A stretch of 64,000 nt of DNA from Vibrio navarrensis. GTDB taxonomy: Bacteria; Pseudomonadota; Gammaproteobacteria; Enterobacterales; Vibrionaceae. Where the stretch lies: the NCBI RefSeq assembly GCF_015767675.1, contig NZ_CP065217.1:1736001-1800000 (forward strand). Reading direction: 5' to 3'. The notes beneath the pieces are model-generated. The model was not told where the DNA came from. It did not search any database and was given only the letters and a program-made list of their open reading frames with translations. This document shows, piece by piece, positions 47,624-56,296 of the stretch. The translations under genes were made by a program, and so were the position numbers. Within the stretch, counting starts at the first letter, position 1, and each line of letters starts with the position of its first letter.

Positions 47624-49422
47624 TAGTCATTCCCTTCTGTCATTGATTCATCGGTTTTTATTTGTTCGGATTGAGAAAAGCGTGCATTTTTTTGATGGTA
47701 ATAGCCAATCGAAAAGCGGCCTTGGTGCTCAATTGAAAAATGCCGTGGAAATTCTGTTGGTAGCATCCCCATAATGTTGCCAAGTTCTTTTTCTAACGTA
47801 ACGGCTAGACCAGGTTTTTCCTTGCGTAATTTCGACAGGTGGTGTTTGCTACCGGATAGTAGCCTTGGGTAAATTGAGTAAGGCACAGTCGATGCTGAGG
47901 CATAATACTTGTCTGTAATTGTCGCATTGACTTTATCACCCAACGCATTTCGTTGAATGTTTTCCAACACTGCAAATAGCCTCCCCAACAAATACGCTGG
48001 GTTGGTATTTAACTCATCTAAGCTCATAGAAATCTCCTCTTTTCCAAGTAATCTGAGTTCTCTTTGCAATACCGCTTTCACCATCGCAACCCGTAACCCA
48101 CTAATATCTCCGTCAGACCTGAATCGTGCTAGCAATTGAGCTAATATCGCTCTTGGGTAACGTTGCCCGGTTAAAATAGCGCGCATCAATTCACCAGCCA
48201 AATGGGCTGGAGCATCATCAATCTTTGGCTTTTGCCCCTCTCGATGAGGTGCCAATTGCAGCAATAAACGCCACACTGACGGCGCAGTTTTCCAAGGCAA
48301 TGGATTTAAGGCTAAATCTTGAAAATGTTCCGCAAATCTTTGCTGAATATGCCCAAGGTCGGTTTGTAGCCAAAAGCGGATAGAAAGACGGGCAGCATTA
48401 GGTGCCAATCCTAAGATGAAGAATTGCGTATTGGGATCTAGATCCGGTGATATTTCTGGCAGGGGCCGCCCTTTGACCAATTTTTCTAGTTCAGCACCAA
48501 GTGCCATCACTTCGTTTTCATCGCTCGGCATTGGTGGGTTAAAGCCCCTTAAAAAAAATGCTTCTGCACTCTTGGCCTTGTGCTCACTCTCTGCCAATGC
48601 CCAAAACACCACACTAGTGTCGCCTAGATTGATGACCTGATCATTCTCTCGACGTAGCAAGTAATTTAATGCCGTTGTATAAGCAAAGGCTGCTTGTTCA
48701 GATACGGGAGCATTGTCACCTTGCCCTTTTCCAAAAGATTCAAACGATTCTTTATTAAAAGAGACAATGGAAACGCCAGAGCTTTGCCCACCTGCAACGC
48801 CTTTAATAGCAGGGTGTAATCTGGAGATAGGCGCTTTTTTACCCGTAATTAAGCATGTGGCTTGTTTGATATCATCCGATTGCAGCAAACTACCCCAAAT
48901 AGTTTTTGCTTCATCTGATTCGTGAATGTATTGACGCATTCCATCCAATTGGAAAACGATATTAGCGTCCAAAACATCTTGAGTGAGAATAGAGCTGCCA
49001 AAGTTCTCTGGCTGCCAATTTTGTAAGAATGTCGCGAAGGCTTTTAACCCCTTGTCTTCAGAGTGCTCTAGCAGAGATAAATGCCATTCTCGAAAGGCTT
49101 CGAATGTGGGTAGGCTAAAGTCAAAAATTGCCTCGTTTTTTTTGCCCTTAGGCAAAGAAATGCCTAAGACATAAGCTGTTTTGTCCCATAGAAAGTTTGG
49201 TTTTATTCCTGACGTTCTTTTCTCAGGACGAGGGACATTCATTAATTTCGGTTTTGGTTTTTTTTCATCCGTTAAGTTAGGAACTATATCGACCAACTCC
49301 CCTTGTTCTGAAAGTACGAGAACATAGCTTATTTTTTCTTCGCTAAAGCCAAATGTAGGAACCTTGCTTTGGTTACCGCTATTAAGGCGATCGTAGTATT
49401 GGTTTAAGGCTGATAAAATCAT
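47623..49422 (-). CDS. cas8c: Cascade large subunit Cas8c (Csd1)
   Basis: 599 residues, the usual size. Csd1-type features: [12 protein letters not shown] start, [14 protein letters not shown], the [32 protein letters not shown] segment and [31 protein letters not shown]. Recognises the PAM and opens target DNA; its C-terminal part may also be translated separately as a small subunit in I-C systems. Overlaps cas5 by four bases. Confidence 0.96.
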   Translation of the reverse strand: MILSALNQYYDRLNSGNQSKVPTFGFSEEKISYVLVLSEQGELVDIVPNLTDEKKPKPKLMNVPRPEKRTSGIKPNFLWDKTAYVLGISLPKGKKNEAIFDFSLPTFEAFREWHLSLLEHSEDKGLKAFATFLQNWQPENFGSSILTQDVLDANIVFQLDGMRQYIHESDEAKTIWGSLLQSDDIKQATCLITGKKAPISRLHPAIKGVAGGQSSGVSIVSFNKESFESFGKGQGDNAPVSEQAAFAYTTALNYLLRRENDQVINLGDTSVVFWALAESEHKAKSAEAFFLRGFNPPMPSDENEVMALGAELEKLVKGRPLPEISPDLDPNTQFFILGLAPNAARLSIRFWLQTDLGHIQQRFAEHFQDLALNPLPWKTAPSVWRLLLQLAPHREGQKPKIDDAPAHLAGELMRAILTGQRYPRAILAQLLARFRSDGDISGLRVAMVKAVLQRELRLLGKEEISMSLDELNTNPAYLLGRLFAVLENIQRNALGDKVNATITDKYYASASTVPYSIYPRLLSGSKHHLSKLRKEKPGLAVTLEKELGNIMGMLPTEFPRHFSIEHQGRFSIGYYHQKNARFSQSEQIKTDESMTEGND

Positions 49423-50099
49423 TGCACCACCTTCGAAGATCGAAAAGGAGGCACATCTATCATCCCATCCTTTAATTCTGCTCGAAAAAATCTAGGCTCA
49501 GCGCCGTTCGCAAAATCAATATCATGCAGCATCCAGCCGAGATCTTTACTGGCGGTTGCCAATTCTGATTTAGGAAAATCCCCTTCATGCTCAATTAGAG
49601 AAAAATACGCAGGGAATTCACGGTTTCCTAAACAAGGCTGATGAAAATACTGTCCCCTGCGAGCACGACGGTTAAAAATGTCGAGATGCTTTCCGATGGA
49701 ATCCTCTGTGCCTGCTTTGTCACTCAACTCAAAATGCGCTTCAATCACGTAACTCACATCACGAAGCAAGGTTGTTGCCCTCTGTTGACGATTATCACCA
49801 TCATCAATCAGGAAACTTAAATCTTGGGTACTTTTGCGTTTCATTGCGCCACTGACTTTGGCACTGGACACTTTGCAATTACCTAATTCATTTCGCCGAA
49901 TAGACTCAAAACGCACGGGTTTTAATACATGAATACGGTCAATTACCCAAATAATGGCCGGTTTCCAGTGAATAGCTTCCAAAATCCCCCTTGCAGCCGA
50001 TGGGGTGATAACGTCGTAAGAAACGCGTTCCACCTTCATTTCCGGTCGAGTAAAGCACGCATATTCACCCCAAACATGCAGCTTGATGCCGTAAGCCAT
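49419..50099 (-). CDS. cas5c: crRNA-processing Cas5c (Csd5/Cas5d)
   Basis: 226 residues. MAYGIKLHVWGEYACFTRPEMKVERVSYDVITPSAARGILEAIHWKP is the Cas5c N-terminus; in type I-C, which lacks Cas6, this protein cuts the pre-crRNA at the repeat stem and stays on the 5' handle. AAGGAG precedes the ATG. Its leader holds the degenerate repeat pair at 50131-50217, so the RNA it processes may start right upstream of its own gene. Confidence 0.95.
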   Translation of the reverse strand: MAYGIKLHVWGEYACFTRPEMKVERVSYDVITPSAARGILEAIHWKPAIIWVIDRIHVLKPVRFESIRRNELGNCKVSSAKVSGAMKRKSTQDLSFLIDDGDNRQQRATTLLRDVSYVIEAHFELSDKAGTEDSIGKHLDIFNRRARRGQYFHQPCLGNREFPAYFSLIEHEGDFPKSELATASKDLGWMLHDIDFANGAEPRFFRAELKDGMIDVPPFRSSKVVQ

Positions 50100-50130
50100 A
50101 ATGCTCTCCTTTTGGCTTTTCTTAATTCAT

Positions 50131-50217
50131 TAATTAATCCACGCCTCTGCGGGAGAGGCGACATCTCCAATACAAAACAGACAAAGTTTCAATCCACGCA
50201 CCAACAACAGGCGCGAC
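50131..50217 (-). ncRNA. crRNA-like RNA with degenerate repeats (CreA-type antitoxin candidate)
   Basis: On the minus strand: pseudo-repeat 1 (50217-50186), pseudo-spacer of 23 nt (50185-50163), pseudo-repeat 2 (50162-50131). Pseudo-repeat 1 keeps the last 12 nt GTGGATTGAAAC, i.e. the whole 5' handle, but has a changed loop. Pseudo-repeat 2 keeps a perfect stem (CGCCTC…GAGGCG, compensatory change from GCGCCT…AGGCGC) but loses GAAAC. That is what is needed for one mature crRNA-like RNA. The pseudo-spacer (33-36 nt in the real array) is short. It shares TTGTCTG with the promoter at 50404-50432. Structure seen in sequence; regulatory role inferred from known CreA RNAs. Confidence 0.75.
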
Positions 50218-50226
50218 ACCAGCCTT

Positions 50227-50376
50227 TTAGAAGAGAAAATGACCAGTCAAGGCCATCAATACGATGCTTAGGCTCCAGACAATGACTTTGACCGAAAAAG
50301 AAAACTGTCCCCCAAACTTGAAAACCAGTTTGTTGCTTTCATCTTTCTTAACATAGATCGACCATCGACTGTTCAC
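50227..50376 (-). CDS. Small membrane-type protein, CreT-like toxin candidate
   Basis: 49 residues, GTG start at 50374-50376 with GAGGAG at seven to eight bases upstream. Reads VNSRWSIYVKKDESNKLVFK (first 20 by codon; initiator Met) and then FGGQFSFSVKVIVWSLSIVL plus MALTGHFLF: a basic N-terminal half and one hydrophobic C-terminal helix. No homologue recognised. It sits between cas3 (82 bases downstream of its stop) and the crRNA-like element (nine bases before it), with its own strong promoter. Small, hydrophobic and promoter-equipped proteins next to crRNA-like antitoxins suggest a toxin that is silenced by Cascade. Confidence 0.65.
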   Translation of the reverse strand: MNSRWSIYVKKDESNKLVFKFGGQFSFSVKVIVWSLSIVLMALTGHFLF

Positions 50377-50403
50377 TTTAGCTCTCCTCAACGTACCTTA
50401 AGG

Positions 50404-50432
50404 AAAATAGTACGCAGACAAGCACCTGTCAA
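50404..50432 (-). promoter_or_regulatory. Promoter of the small ORF, containing the pseudo-spacer seed
   Basis: TTGACA (50427-50432), 17-bp spacer, TATTTT (50404-50409). The spacer includes TTGTCTG (50415-50421), identical to pseudo-spacer positions 2-8; positions 14-17 also match. Cascade bound there would block RNA polymerase. The flanking GTG is not the usual I-C PAM (TTC). Confidence 0.7.
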
Positions 50433-50458
50433 AAAATGACTTCTTTGTATTTTTAGTA

Positions 50459-52750
50459 TTAAAAAAAAACTAAGTTTTCAGCCTTGATAAAATTAGGATC
50501 AGACCAACTGAGTCCAGATTCTGGGTCATATATGTCCATGTTCACTAACTCCCAAAACTGTTCTTCAAACCGATACGGTGCAACTGTTTGAATCACTTTT
50601 GCCAATCGCAAACTGTCAAAACCATTTTGTGGGATTTGTACTATGTAAGGCTGTAGCTTTCTTAAAACACAACTCACATCATCCGTGCTTTCAAGTTCGT
50701 TCAATAACTTGCGCGCTTCATCGTTATAAGGGATTAAAACCGGACACATAAAGCTGTCAATCATTCTGAAATCACTAGCAATTCTCTGAAATGGGAAATC
50801 TAACTTCGAAGCACCAATTCGACAGGCTTTTAAAAGCTGTTTCTGATCGAGTTCTTCTCCTTTGCGCCAATAAACATTCGAGAAATACTCTTTGATAGCC
50901 AGTTGGTCTAATAAATTGTCATGGCCTTTTCGCAGCACCGCTCGCATATCTGCCGAGAGCCCTTTTAATTCAGGTGGAATGGGCCAATCCGGAGATCGAA
51001 AAATCCAAACGTGGCTATCTTCTTTTTCCCATAATCGTTCACGATTACAGCGCCCTGCCGCTTGCGCAATTGAATCTAAGCCAGCTTCGGCACGCATCAC
51101 ACAAGGAAAGCTAACATCAACCCCAGCTTCAATCAGCGATGTCGAGATGACTCGGCATGGCTGAGGTTTTTTTGGGTCTAACCGCTTACGAATCTCATCC
51201 AAAGTTACTGTTCGGTGCGCTGGACACATCAAGGTTGTTAAATGAAACACCCCTACTGTTTGCTGCGCATTTAGTGTTCGGAACAGCGATTGGGCATGGC
51301 GGCGATTATTAACTATCGTAAGAATTTGATTATTCGCTTGAATACGCGAGACTAACTCATCATCACTAAGCTCGCCCAAATGAGAGACATTGACCAAACT
51401 GAGTTCGTCAAAAAGTCTCTTAGGCTCAGGGGCAATCTCGCGCACATTTGTGAATCCGTTAGTAAAATCAGGTTCACACAATGCTGGTTGAGTCGCGGTG
51501 CAGAGCACGATAGAACAACCATAGTTGCGCGCCAACTCATCGATGACCGCCATCACAGGGCGGAGAAATTTAAGCGGTAGAGTTTGTGCTTCGTCCAGAA
51601 TAATCACACTGCCAGAAATATTATGCAGTTTGCGGCAACGAGAGGGACGGTCAGCAAACAAAGACTCAAAAAACTGTACTGCCGTCGTGACAACCACAGG
51701 CATATCCCAGTTTTCCATTGCTAGTTTTAATTTGTCACGGGTTTCTTCAGCACCTTCTTTATCTTTTATTTTGCGATCATCAAAATTACTGTGATGCTCT
51801 AAAACAGAGGCCTCCCCCAGATCGCCAAATGCGTCACGAAATACTTGAGCATTCTGCTCAATAATACTGGTAAAAGGGATGACATAAATTACTCTACGCA
51901 TGTTATGCGCCAGAGCGTGCTCTAATGCAAAAGCCATAGAGCTAAGGGTTTTTCCTCCTCCGGTCGGCACAGTTAAAGTGAATAATCCTGGAGTAAGTTT
52001 TGCTTTGAGACGGGCTGTATCAAGAATCTCTTTACGAAGTTGATTAACGGTTTTCGTTTGGTCAGTACTTTTGATCTTGTCAGCTAATTTTTGGTCAAAC
52101 TGTATTTTTAACTCTGATAATTGAGGATAATCTCCACGCAATAAGGGCTTACCTTCAAGCCGTTTATAGAACTCATCAGTATCAATAAAATCCGCATCAA
52201 CCAAACACGAAAAAATCATCCGAATCAAAAACGCGTATTGGAAACCTTGCAAATCGGCATCAGGGTTTGGTGATATCTCTGGAATAAGAGATTCGATTGA
52301 TGGCAAGACAAGTTCAGACTGCCAAGTCTCACTATCTAGCACAGGTAAGTCTTTGCCAAATTGTAGCTCCAGTCTGTCTTTAAGCGCTCGACGTCCATCT
52401 CCTTCACCCGTTCCATTAGATAATCCTGCATGGTGACCTGCTATGGCATAAGCAACAAATTTGTAAAATGGAAAATTGTTAAATTTTTCGTCTGGCAAAA
52501 TTTCAGCCGCGATTTTAGCGCCTGCTGTTGCGTGATCTACCTTGCTTGAGGCACCTTCAAGCCTTGCTTGAAATTCTGGAGTATATTTTCCTAGATCATG
52601 TAAAAGACCTGCAAGATAAGATAGTTTAGCTGCTTTAAAATATTTTGAGTTTAGTTCTGCGCACAAAGCCACTCGACACAGGTGATCTTGTAATGGCTGC
52701 CAGTCAGACTTATCTTCTTTATTACCTGAATGTCCAAAGTAGTTACTCAT
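50459..52750 (-). CDS. cas3: CRISPR nuclease-helicase Cas3 (type I-C)
   Basis: 763 residues from MSNYFGHSGNKEDKSDWQPL (ATG at 52748-52750, AAGGA seven bases upstream; an in-frame ATG at 52819 is less likely). HD nuclease domain first: LQDHLCRV, LAGLLHDLGKYTPEFQ, VDHATAGAKIAAE, AGHHAGLSNG. Then the SF2 helicase: LTVPTGGGKTLSSMAFAL (Walker A), VIILDEAQTL (DEAQ), VLCTATQPAL, STSLIEAGVDVSFP and QAAGRCNRE (motif VI). Degrades target DNA recruited by Cascade. First gene of the operon; the small ORF and crRNA-like element separate it from cas5. Confidence 0.95.
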   Translation of the reverse strand: MSNYFGHSGNKEDKSDWQPLQDHLCRVALCAELNSKYFKAAKLSYLAGLLHDLGKYTPEFQARLEGASSKVDHATAGAKIAAEILPDEKFNNFPFYKFVAYAIAGHHAGLSNGTGEGDGRRALKDRLELQFGKDLPVLDSETWQSELVLPSIESLIPEISPNPDADLQGFQYAFLIRMIFSCLVDADFIDTDEFYKRLEGKPLLRGDYPQLSELKIQFDQKLADKIKSTDQTKTVNQLRKEILDTARLKAKLTPGLFTLTVPTGGGKTLSSMAFALEHALAHNMRRVIYVIPFTSIIEQNAQVFRDAFGDLGEASVLEHHSNFDDRKIKDKEGAEETRDKLKLAMENWDMPVVVTTAVQFFESLFADRPSRCRKLHNISGSVIILDEAQTLPLKFLRPVMAVIDELARNYGCSIVLCTATQPALCEPDFTNGFTNVREIAPEPKRLFDELSLVNVSHLGELSDDELVSRIQANNQILTIVNNRRHAQSLFRTLNAQQTVGVFHLTTLMCPAHRTVTLDEIRKRLDPKKPQPCRVISTSLIEAGVDVSFPCVMRAEAGLDSIAQAAGRCNRERLWEKEDSHVWIFRSPDWPIPPELKGLSADMRAVLRKGHDNLLDQLAIKEYFSNVYWRKGEELDQKQLLKACRIGASKLDFPFQRIASDFRMIDSFMCPVLIPYNDEARKLLNELESTDDVSCVLRKLQPYIVQIPQNGFDSLRLAKVIQTVAPYRFEEQFWELVNMDIYDPESGLSWSDPNFIKAENLVFF

Positions 52751-52811
52751 TAACATATCCTTTGCGCTAAAGTTACTTAAATCATCACTATTTGGGTGAT
52801 AGCCTGGTTTG

Positions 52812-53048
52812 CTATGCAATTAGCAGGCGCATGTACTCTTGGAATGCATTACTGTATTTACCAAAGTCATGCATTAAGCCAATCAGTTGCCCTTGTTCGG
52901 CAAAACCTATTTTTGCTGCAAGCCTGCCAGCTAATTCGCTCACCGCTTGCAAGTGAACATAAACGCTTTGGTGATGCCCATGTAAGATATCAGGGTGGGC
53001 AATATAAGCTCCACTAGAGCTTGAATCACCCATCAACATTGCTCCCAC
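52812..53048 (-). pseudogene. Fragment of a second Cas3 (HD domain start)
   Basis: 78 residues (GTG start). After GDSSSSGAYIAHPDILHG come HHQSVYVHLQAVSELAGRLA and GQLIGLMHDFGKYSNAFQEYM: the order YIAHP / HL / HDFGKYS…FQ is that of the N-terminus of Cas3. It stops at LLIA just before the intact cas3 begins. Sequence differs from the local cas3, so it is not a duplication of it. Probably the last trace of an earlier CRISPR locus replaced by this one. Confidence 0.75.
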
Positions 53049-54030
53049 TGGCAGTTATTTGGGTGAATCCATTTATTTAATCTCTGTCGCTTAATAACAA
53101 ATCGACACTTACCCTTTTCTTTCACTAAACCTCCTAACGAAAAGGAGCTATTGCCAATTCTGGTGAAGTAGGAAGGAATACGACGTAATGATTTCATTGA
53201 TCTCGCTAGCTCAATAAGAGGCGCACTGCATAGATAAGCATAATAACGTTACAAAGTGGCGCAAACCAGAGAACACATTGAATGAGCTTTTAAAAATGAG
53301 ATCTTAGAGTTGTGACCCAACCGATTGAGGCTGGATGCAAGCCTTGCTGAAACTCTTCTCTTCACTTCAAATTGATGGGATAACGACCACTCACCTGAAT
53401 TCCGCCCAGGGAAAGGGCTAGGTGGCATTCCTGTCAAAATCCATCTGTCCGAGACTGGACAGGTATTATCATAGTGTTCATTAGAAAACTAAGGGATTAA
53501 CCGTCAACAGCGACCCTGCTCAAGTAGCCCTTTCTAGTTGCAAGGACAAAAAGGGGCAAAGACTTATAAGCTAGTGGCTTGCACATTTACCCACTACTCT
53601 AAGTAAGTTGTTTCAATTAACCTATAGCCGTAAGGCAGTTAACTAGCTAGCTCATTTCGGGGCAGAGCTTGTCACAGTTACAGCGGACGCAACAACTAAA
53701 AAATTGCTTTGAGTTGGAAAGCAACTGGTAAGGGTTTCTTACTTGTTGCCAGCACGAAATGGGGCAAGAGCTACCGCTTTAAAAAGCTTGGGCGCTATCT
53801 TAAAAAGTATCTCGAAGCCTGAGATTAGTTCCACAAACTTGAATTGCTCCTCTTAAGCACATTTTGCTCTGAGAGGCTATTCGGTGAAGAGCCGAAACAA
53901 AAATAAGCAAAAATAGTGATTTAAATCACAATTAAGAGTTATTTTCCGCAGTTCCCCTCAATGTTCCCCCAGGGAGCAACATCAAGAAAAAAGAACTTAT
54001 AAAACAGCATCTTATATTAAAACCGAAAAT
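53049..54030. other. Non-coding stretch with scattered repeat elements
   Basis: No convincing gene. Two hairpin-like elements resemble each other and a segment at 30270-30330: one with gttgc…aaaaaggggcaaag near 53540 and one with gcaact…gttgccagcacgaaatggggcaag near 53715-53770. It separates the CRISPR locus from the distal end of the cassette array. Confidence 0.5.
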
Positions 54031-54050
54031 CCCTCTTGAGGCGTTTGTTA
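54031..54050 (-). repeat. Truncated attC (outermost)
   Basis: ccctcttgaggcgtttgtta is the 3' quarter of an attC; the other half is missing. Marks the distal end of the cassette array. Confidence 0.7.
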
Positions 54051-54463
54051 GCTTCGTAGCCTATTGTTTAACAATGATTTTTTAAACACATTTGCTTGAA
54101 AGCCATTTTACGCAGAAGCATCACACAAACACACATCCAACGCCAAAAGCTGTGACGTTGGCTGCCAAAACCTAAAACGATCTAGGCTAAGTTGGCCACG
54201 ATTAAGAGTCCACGACAAAGAAAGCAAGATCACAGCGATGATGCAGCCTTTTGTGAAACCAAACTTGCCGTGTGGAACATCCAACTACATTGAAACATCG
54301 AGGCTTGTGGGTTTTCAGCGGCTTTGAACCTGCTGAACTTTCAACACTTTCTACCAATTCATCATCCGACAAATTCGAAAACCAAGTTGTGAAATTTGAA
54401 TGCTAAAAGCTGAGTTTTCAAAGCAATTAAACCCAGATTTTGATGATTTTCGCTTTAAGAAGC
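54051..54463. other. Gene-less cassette, copy 1
   Basis: 413 bp without a credible gene; clearly related to 59144-59554 (both start cttcgtagcc(t/c)attgttta). Confidence 0.65.
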
Positions 54464-54587
54464 TAACGCCGTGTTAAGTGGTGAGCAGCGCTACCACCAA
54501 AACTAAAGACATTGTGCCATAAACACATAAGCAAAACTTTGAACTGAAGCCGCCGAGCGTTGCGAATCCGTCTTAAACACCTTGTTA
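54464..54587 (-). repeat. attC site
   Basis: taacgccgtgttaag … cttaaacaccttgtta, 124 bp, with the usual gcgct/gcgttg inner half-sites. The most divergent attC here. Confidence 0.8.
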
Positions 54588-54644
54588 TACCGCTTGTTTG
54601 CAACTAAAATGACCAAGTTAAAGACCGCTTAAAGGAGCTTTTAA

Positions 54645-54893
54645 ATGACTGCTAGAATATTAGCTGATGTTGCTGCAAGTATTACTGAGTTTAAAGCAAA
54701 CCCGATGAAGGTTGCTTCAAGTGCTTATGGTGAACCAGTAGCCGTGCTAAACCGAAATGAGCCAGCATTTTACTGTGTGCCAGCTGCCGCATACGAAATG
54801 ATGATGGACAAACTTGAAGATATTGAGCTACTTGCTATAGCAAAAGAACGCGAGTCTGAATCAAGCATTTCGGTGAGCATCGATGACTTATAA
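54645..54893 (+). CDS. Phd/YefM-type antitoxin
   Basis: 82 residues. TARILADVAASITEFKANPMKVASSAYGEPVAVLNRNEPAFYCVPAAAYEMMMDKLED is the Phd/YefM fold: N-terminal dimerisation and operator-binding domain; the acidic tail (AKERESESSISVSIDDL) would neutralise the toxin. AGGAG before the ATG. Overlaps the toxin gene by eleven bases. Read opposite to the cassette direction, so it must have its own promoter, as toxin-antitoxin cassettes in Vibrio integrons do. Confidence 0.92.
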   Translation: MTARILADVAASITEFKANPMKVASSAYGEPVAVLNRNEPAFYCVPAAAYEMMMDKLEDIELLAIAKERESESSISVSIDDL

Positions 54894-55173
54894 TCTTGAA
54901 TTTAAAAGTAGCGCACTTAAAGAGTGGAAAAAACTCGGCGCTACTTTGCAACAGCAATTTAAGAAAAAACTGATTGAGCGTTTAGCTAACCCACATGTTC
55001 CTGCATCCAAATTATCCGGGTCAGAGAACATGTATAAGATCAAATTACGCCAATCTGGCTATCGCTTAGTATACAAAGTGCAAGACGACGTAGTTATTGT
55101 TACCGTTTTAGCCGTAGGTAAACGTGAACGTAGCGATGTATACAGAAAAGCGATGACAAGGCTCAACGACTGA
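54883..55173 (+). CDS. relE: RelE-type mRNA-cleaving toxin
   Basis: 96 residues. TYNLEFKSSALKEWKKLGATLQQQFKKKLIERLANPHVPASKLSGSENMYKIKLRQSGYRLVYKVQDDVVIVTVLAVGKRERSDVYRKA shows the RelE pattern: basic core, R in SGYRLVY and the C-terminal VLAVGKRERSDVY segment. RelE cuts mRNA in the ribosomal A site. Stabilises the cassette array against loss. Confidence 0.94.
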   Translation: MTYNLEFKSSALKEWKKLGATLQQQFKKKLIERLANPHVPASKLSGSENMYKIKLRQSGYRLVYKVQDDVVIVTVLAVGKRERSDVYRKAMTRLND

Positions 55174-55181
55174 TTGCGGTA

Positions 55182-55301
55182 TAACGCCCGGTTAAGGGGC
55201 AGCCAACGCCACAACCAAGCTTCCGCATAACACCGTAACCACCAAAACCAACGCATAATAAAAATGCCGCGCGTTGGCTGTCCCTCTTGAACCGTTTGTT
55301 A
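55182..55301 (-). repeat. attC site
   Basis: 120 bp, taacgcccggttaaggggcagccaacgc … gcgttggctgtccctcttgaaccgtttgtta. Type 'ggttaaggggcag'. Confidence 0.95.
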
Positions 55302-55651
55302 TGTTTAAGCTTCAATGACTTACGTTTTACCAAAACCAAGATTAACTCGGTTTTGACTGACAAACAAAAGCCAAACCCCAGAAAACTGAAACGACTCATA
55401 GATTTGAGAAACAGACTTTGAATTTCGGCAATTCAAGCCCCAAAACCTGTGTTCAAAATACTGATTGCGCCAACCGCTCTAACCTCGCGCTTGCCCGAAA
55501 ATTGACAGAGGCAACGCTCTGAATTTCCAGCGCCAAAGAACAAGTGTCCGGAAAACAGCGCCAAACGAAACCAACTTGCCGACAAGCACAAAACCAACAA
55601 GCCGAGGGAGCAAAGAAAAGATACAACCAACTGATTTGACGTGATTAAACA
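55302..55651. other. Gene-less cassette (family 2, copy 1)
   Basis: 350 bp. Related to 57585-57933 and to the truncated 59675-59819 (tttaagcttcaatgacttacgtttta…). A minus-strand frame that runs into the attC exists, but composition and lack of a start argue against a real gene. Confidence 0.65.
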
Positions 55652-55774
55652 TAACGCCCGCCTAAGGGGCTGGCAACGCATTACCACTAAACTCAATCAC
55701 AACAACCGTAACCACCGCGGCTCAATGGGACTGGAAACGCTACGCGTTGACAGTCCCTCTTGAGGCGTTTGTTA
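55652..55774 (-). repeat. attC site
   Basis: 123 bp, taacgcccgcctaaggggctggcaacgc … gttgacagtccctcttgaggcgtttgtta. Type 'cctaaggggctg'. Its tta provides the stop codon of the next gene. Confidence 0.95.
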
Positions 55775-56281
55775 GAATGTCGTTTCAGCCAAAAATGCGT
55801 TGATTTGTGAACGTGTAGTGAATCTTACTTTATTGCCGTGAAAATCACTGAACAATTGTTGATGAAACTGCAGCGAGCTTTTGGACTCTCGAATCGAGTA
55901 TTCAGAAGCCCATTTCAATAACTCACTAAAATTTTTCTCCGCCTGTTTAACATCAAGCTGATTAGAGCTCTCAGAACCACGAGCTTTAAGAGAGTTCTCA
56001 CACACTGACCACTCCAAATCCAAGAACAGCAGCGTATCAGCGAAAGGAATTAGCTGTTCAGCTAGGGCACCAAATACACCTTCAACTACCCAACTATGCT
56101 GAGAACGTAAGCAAACAATTTCATTTTCGATTGCTTCGGGAGATCGTTTCCGATTATAGCCACCAGGCTCCCATACAATTGAGTCTAGGTTAACTTCATG
56201 TAATTGGAGCTTTCGAGACAACTGCGCTGACAACCAACTCTTACCTGAACCAGAATTGCCAACAATGAGAATTTTATTCAT
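55772..56281 (-). CDS. P-loop kinase-like cassette protein
   Basis: 169 residues from MNKILIVGNSGSGKSWLSAQLSRKL (ATG at 56279-56281). Walker A GNSGSGKSW, then LHEVNLDSIVWEPGGYNRK, SWVVEGVFGALAEQLIPFADTLLFLDLEW: the pattern of FlaR/AAA_17-type adenylate-kinase-like proteins often seen in gene cassettes. Probable nucleotide or small-molecule kinase, substrate unknown. The stop lies inside the attC site that ends its cassette. Confidence 0.85.
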   Translation of the reverse strand: MNKILIVGNSGSGKSWLSAQLSRKLQLHEVNLDSIVWEPGGYNRKRSPEAIENEIVCLRSQHSWVVEGVFGALAEQLIPFADTLLFLDLEWSVCENSLKARGSESSNQLDVKQAEKNFSELLKWASEYSIRESKSSLQFHQQLFSDFHGNKVRFTTRSQINAFLAETTF

Positions 56282-56296
56282 TTTGCACCCACATGC

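Noticed and set aside
50163..50185. Reading the pseudo-spacer as an ordinary solo spacer of a decayed second array
   Set aside because: It is 10 or more bases shorter than all real spacers, the repeats show compensatory change, and a promoter-ORF unit with a seed match lies just upstream; decay alone would not explain this combination, though it cannot be fully excluded.
53249..53437. 62-residue minus-strand frame
   Set aside because: No ribosome site and biased composition; the region carries repeat-like elements.
55433..55696. Minus-strand frame reading through a cassette and attC
   Set aside because: Starts inside an attC, lacks a ribosome site, and similar frames recur only because the cassette itself is repeated.
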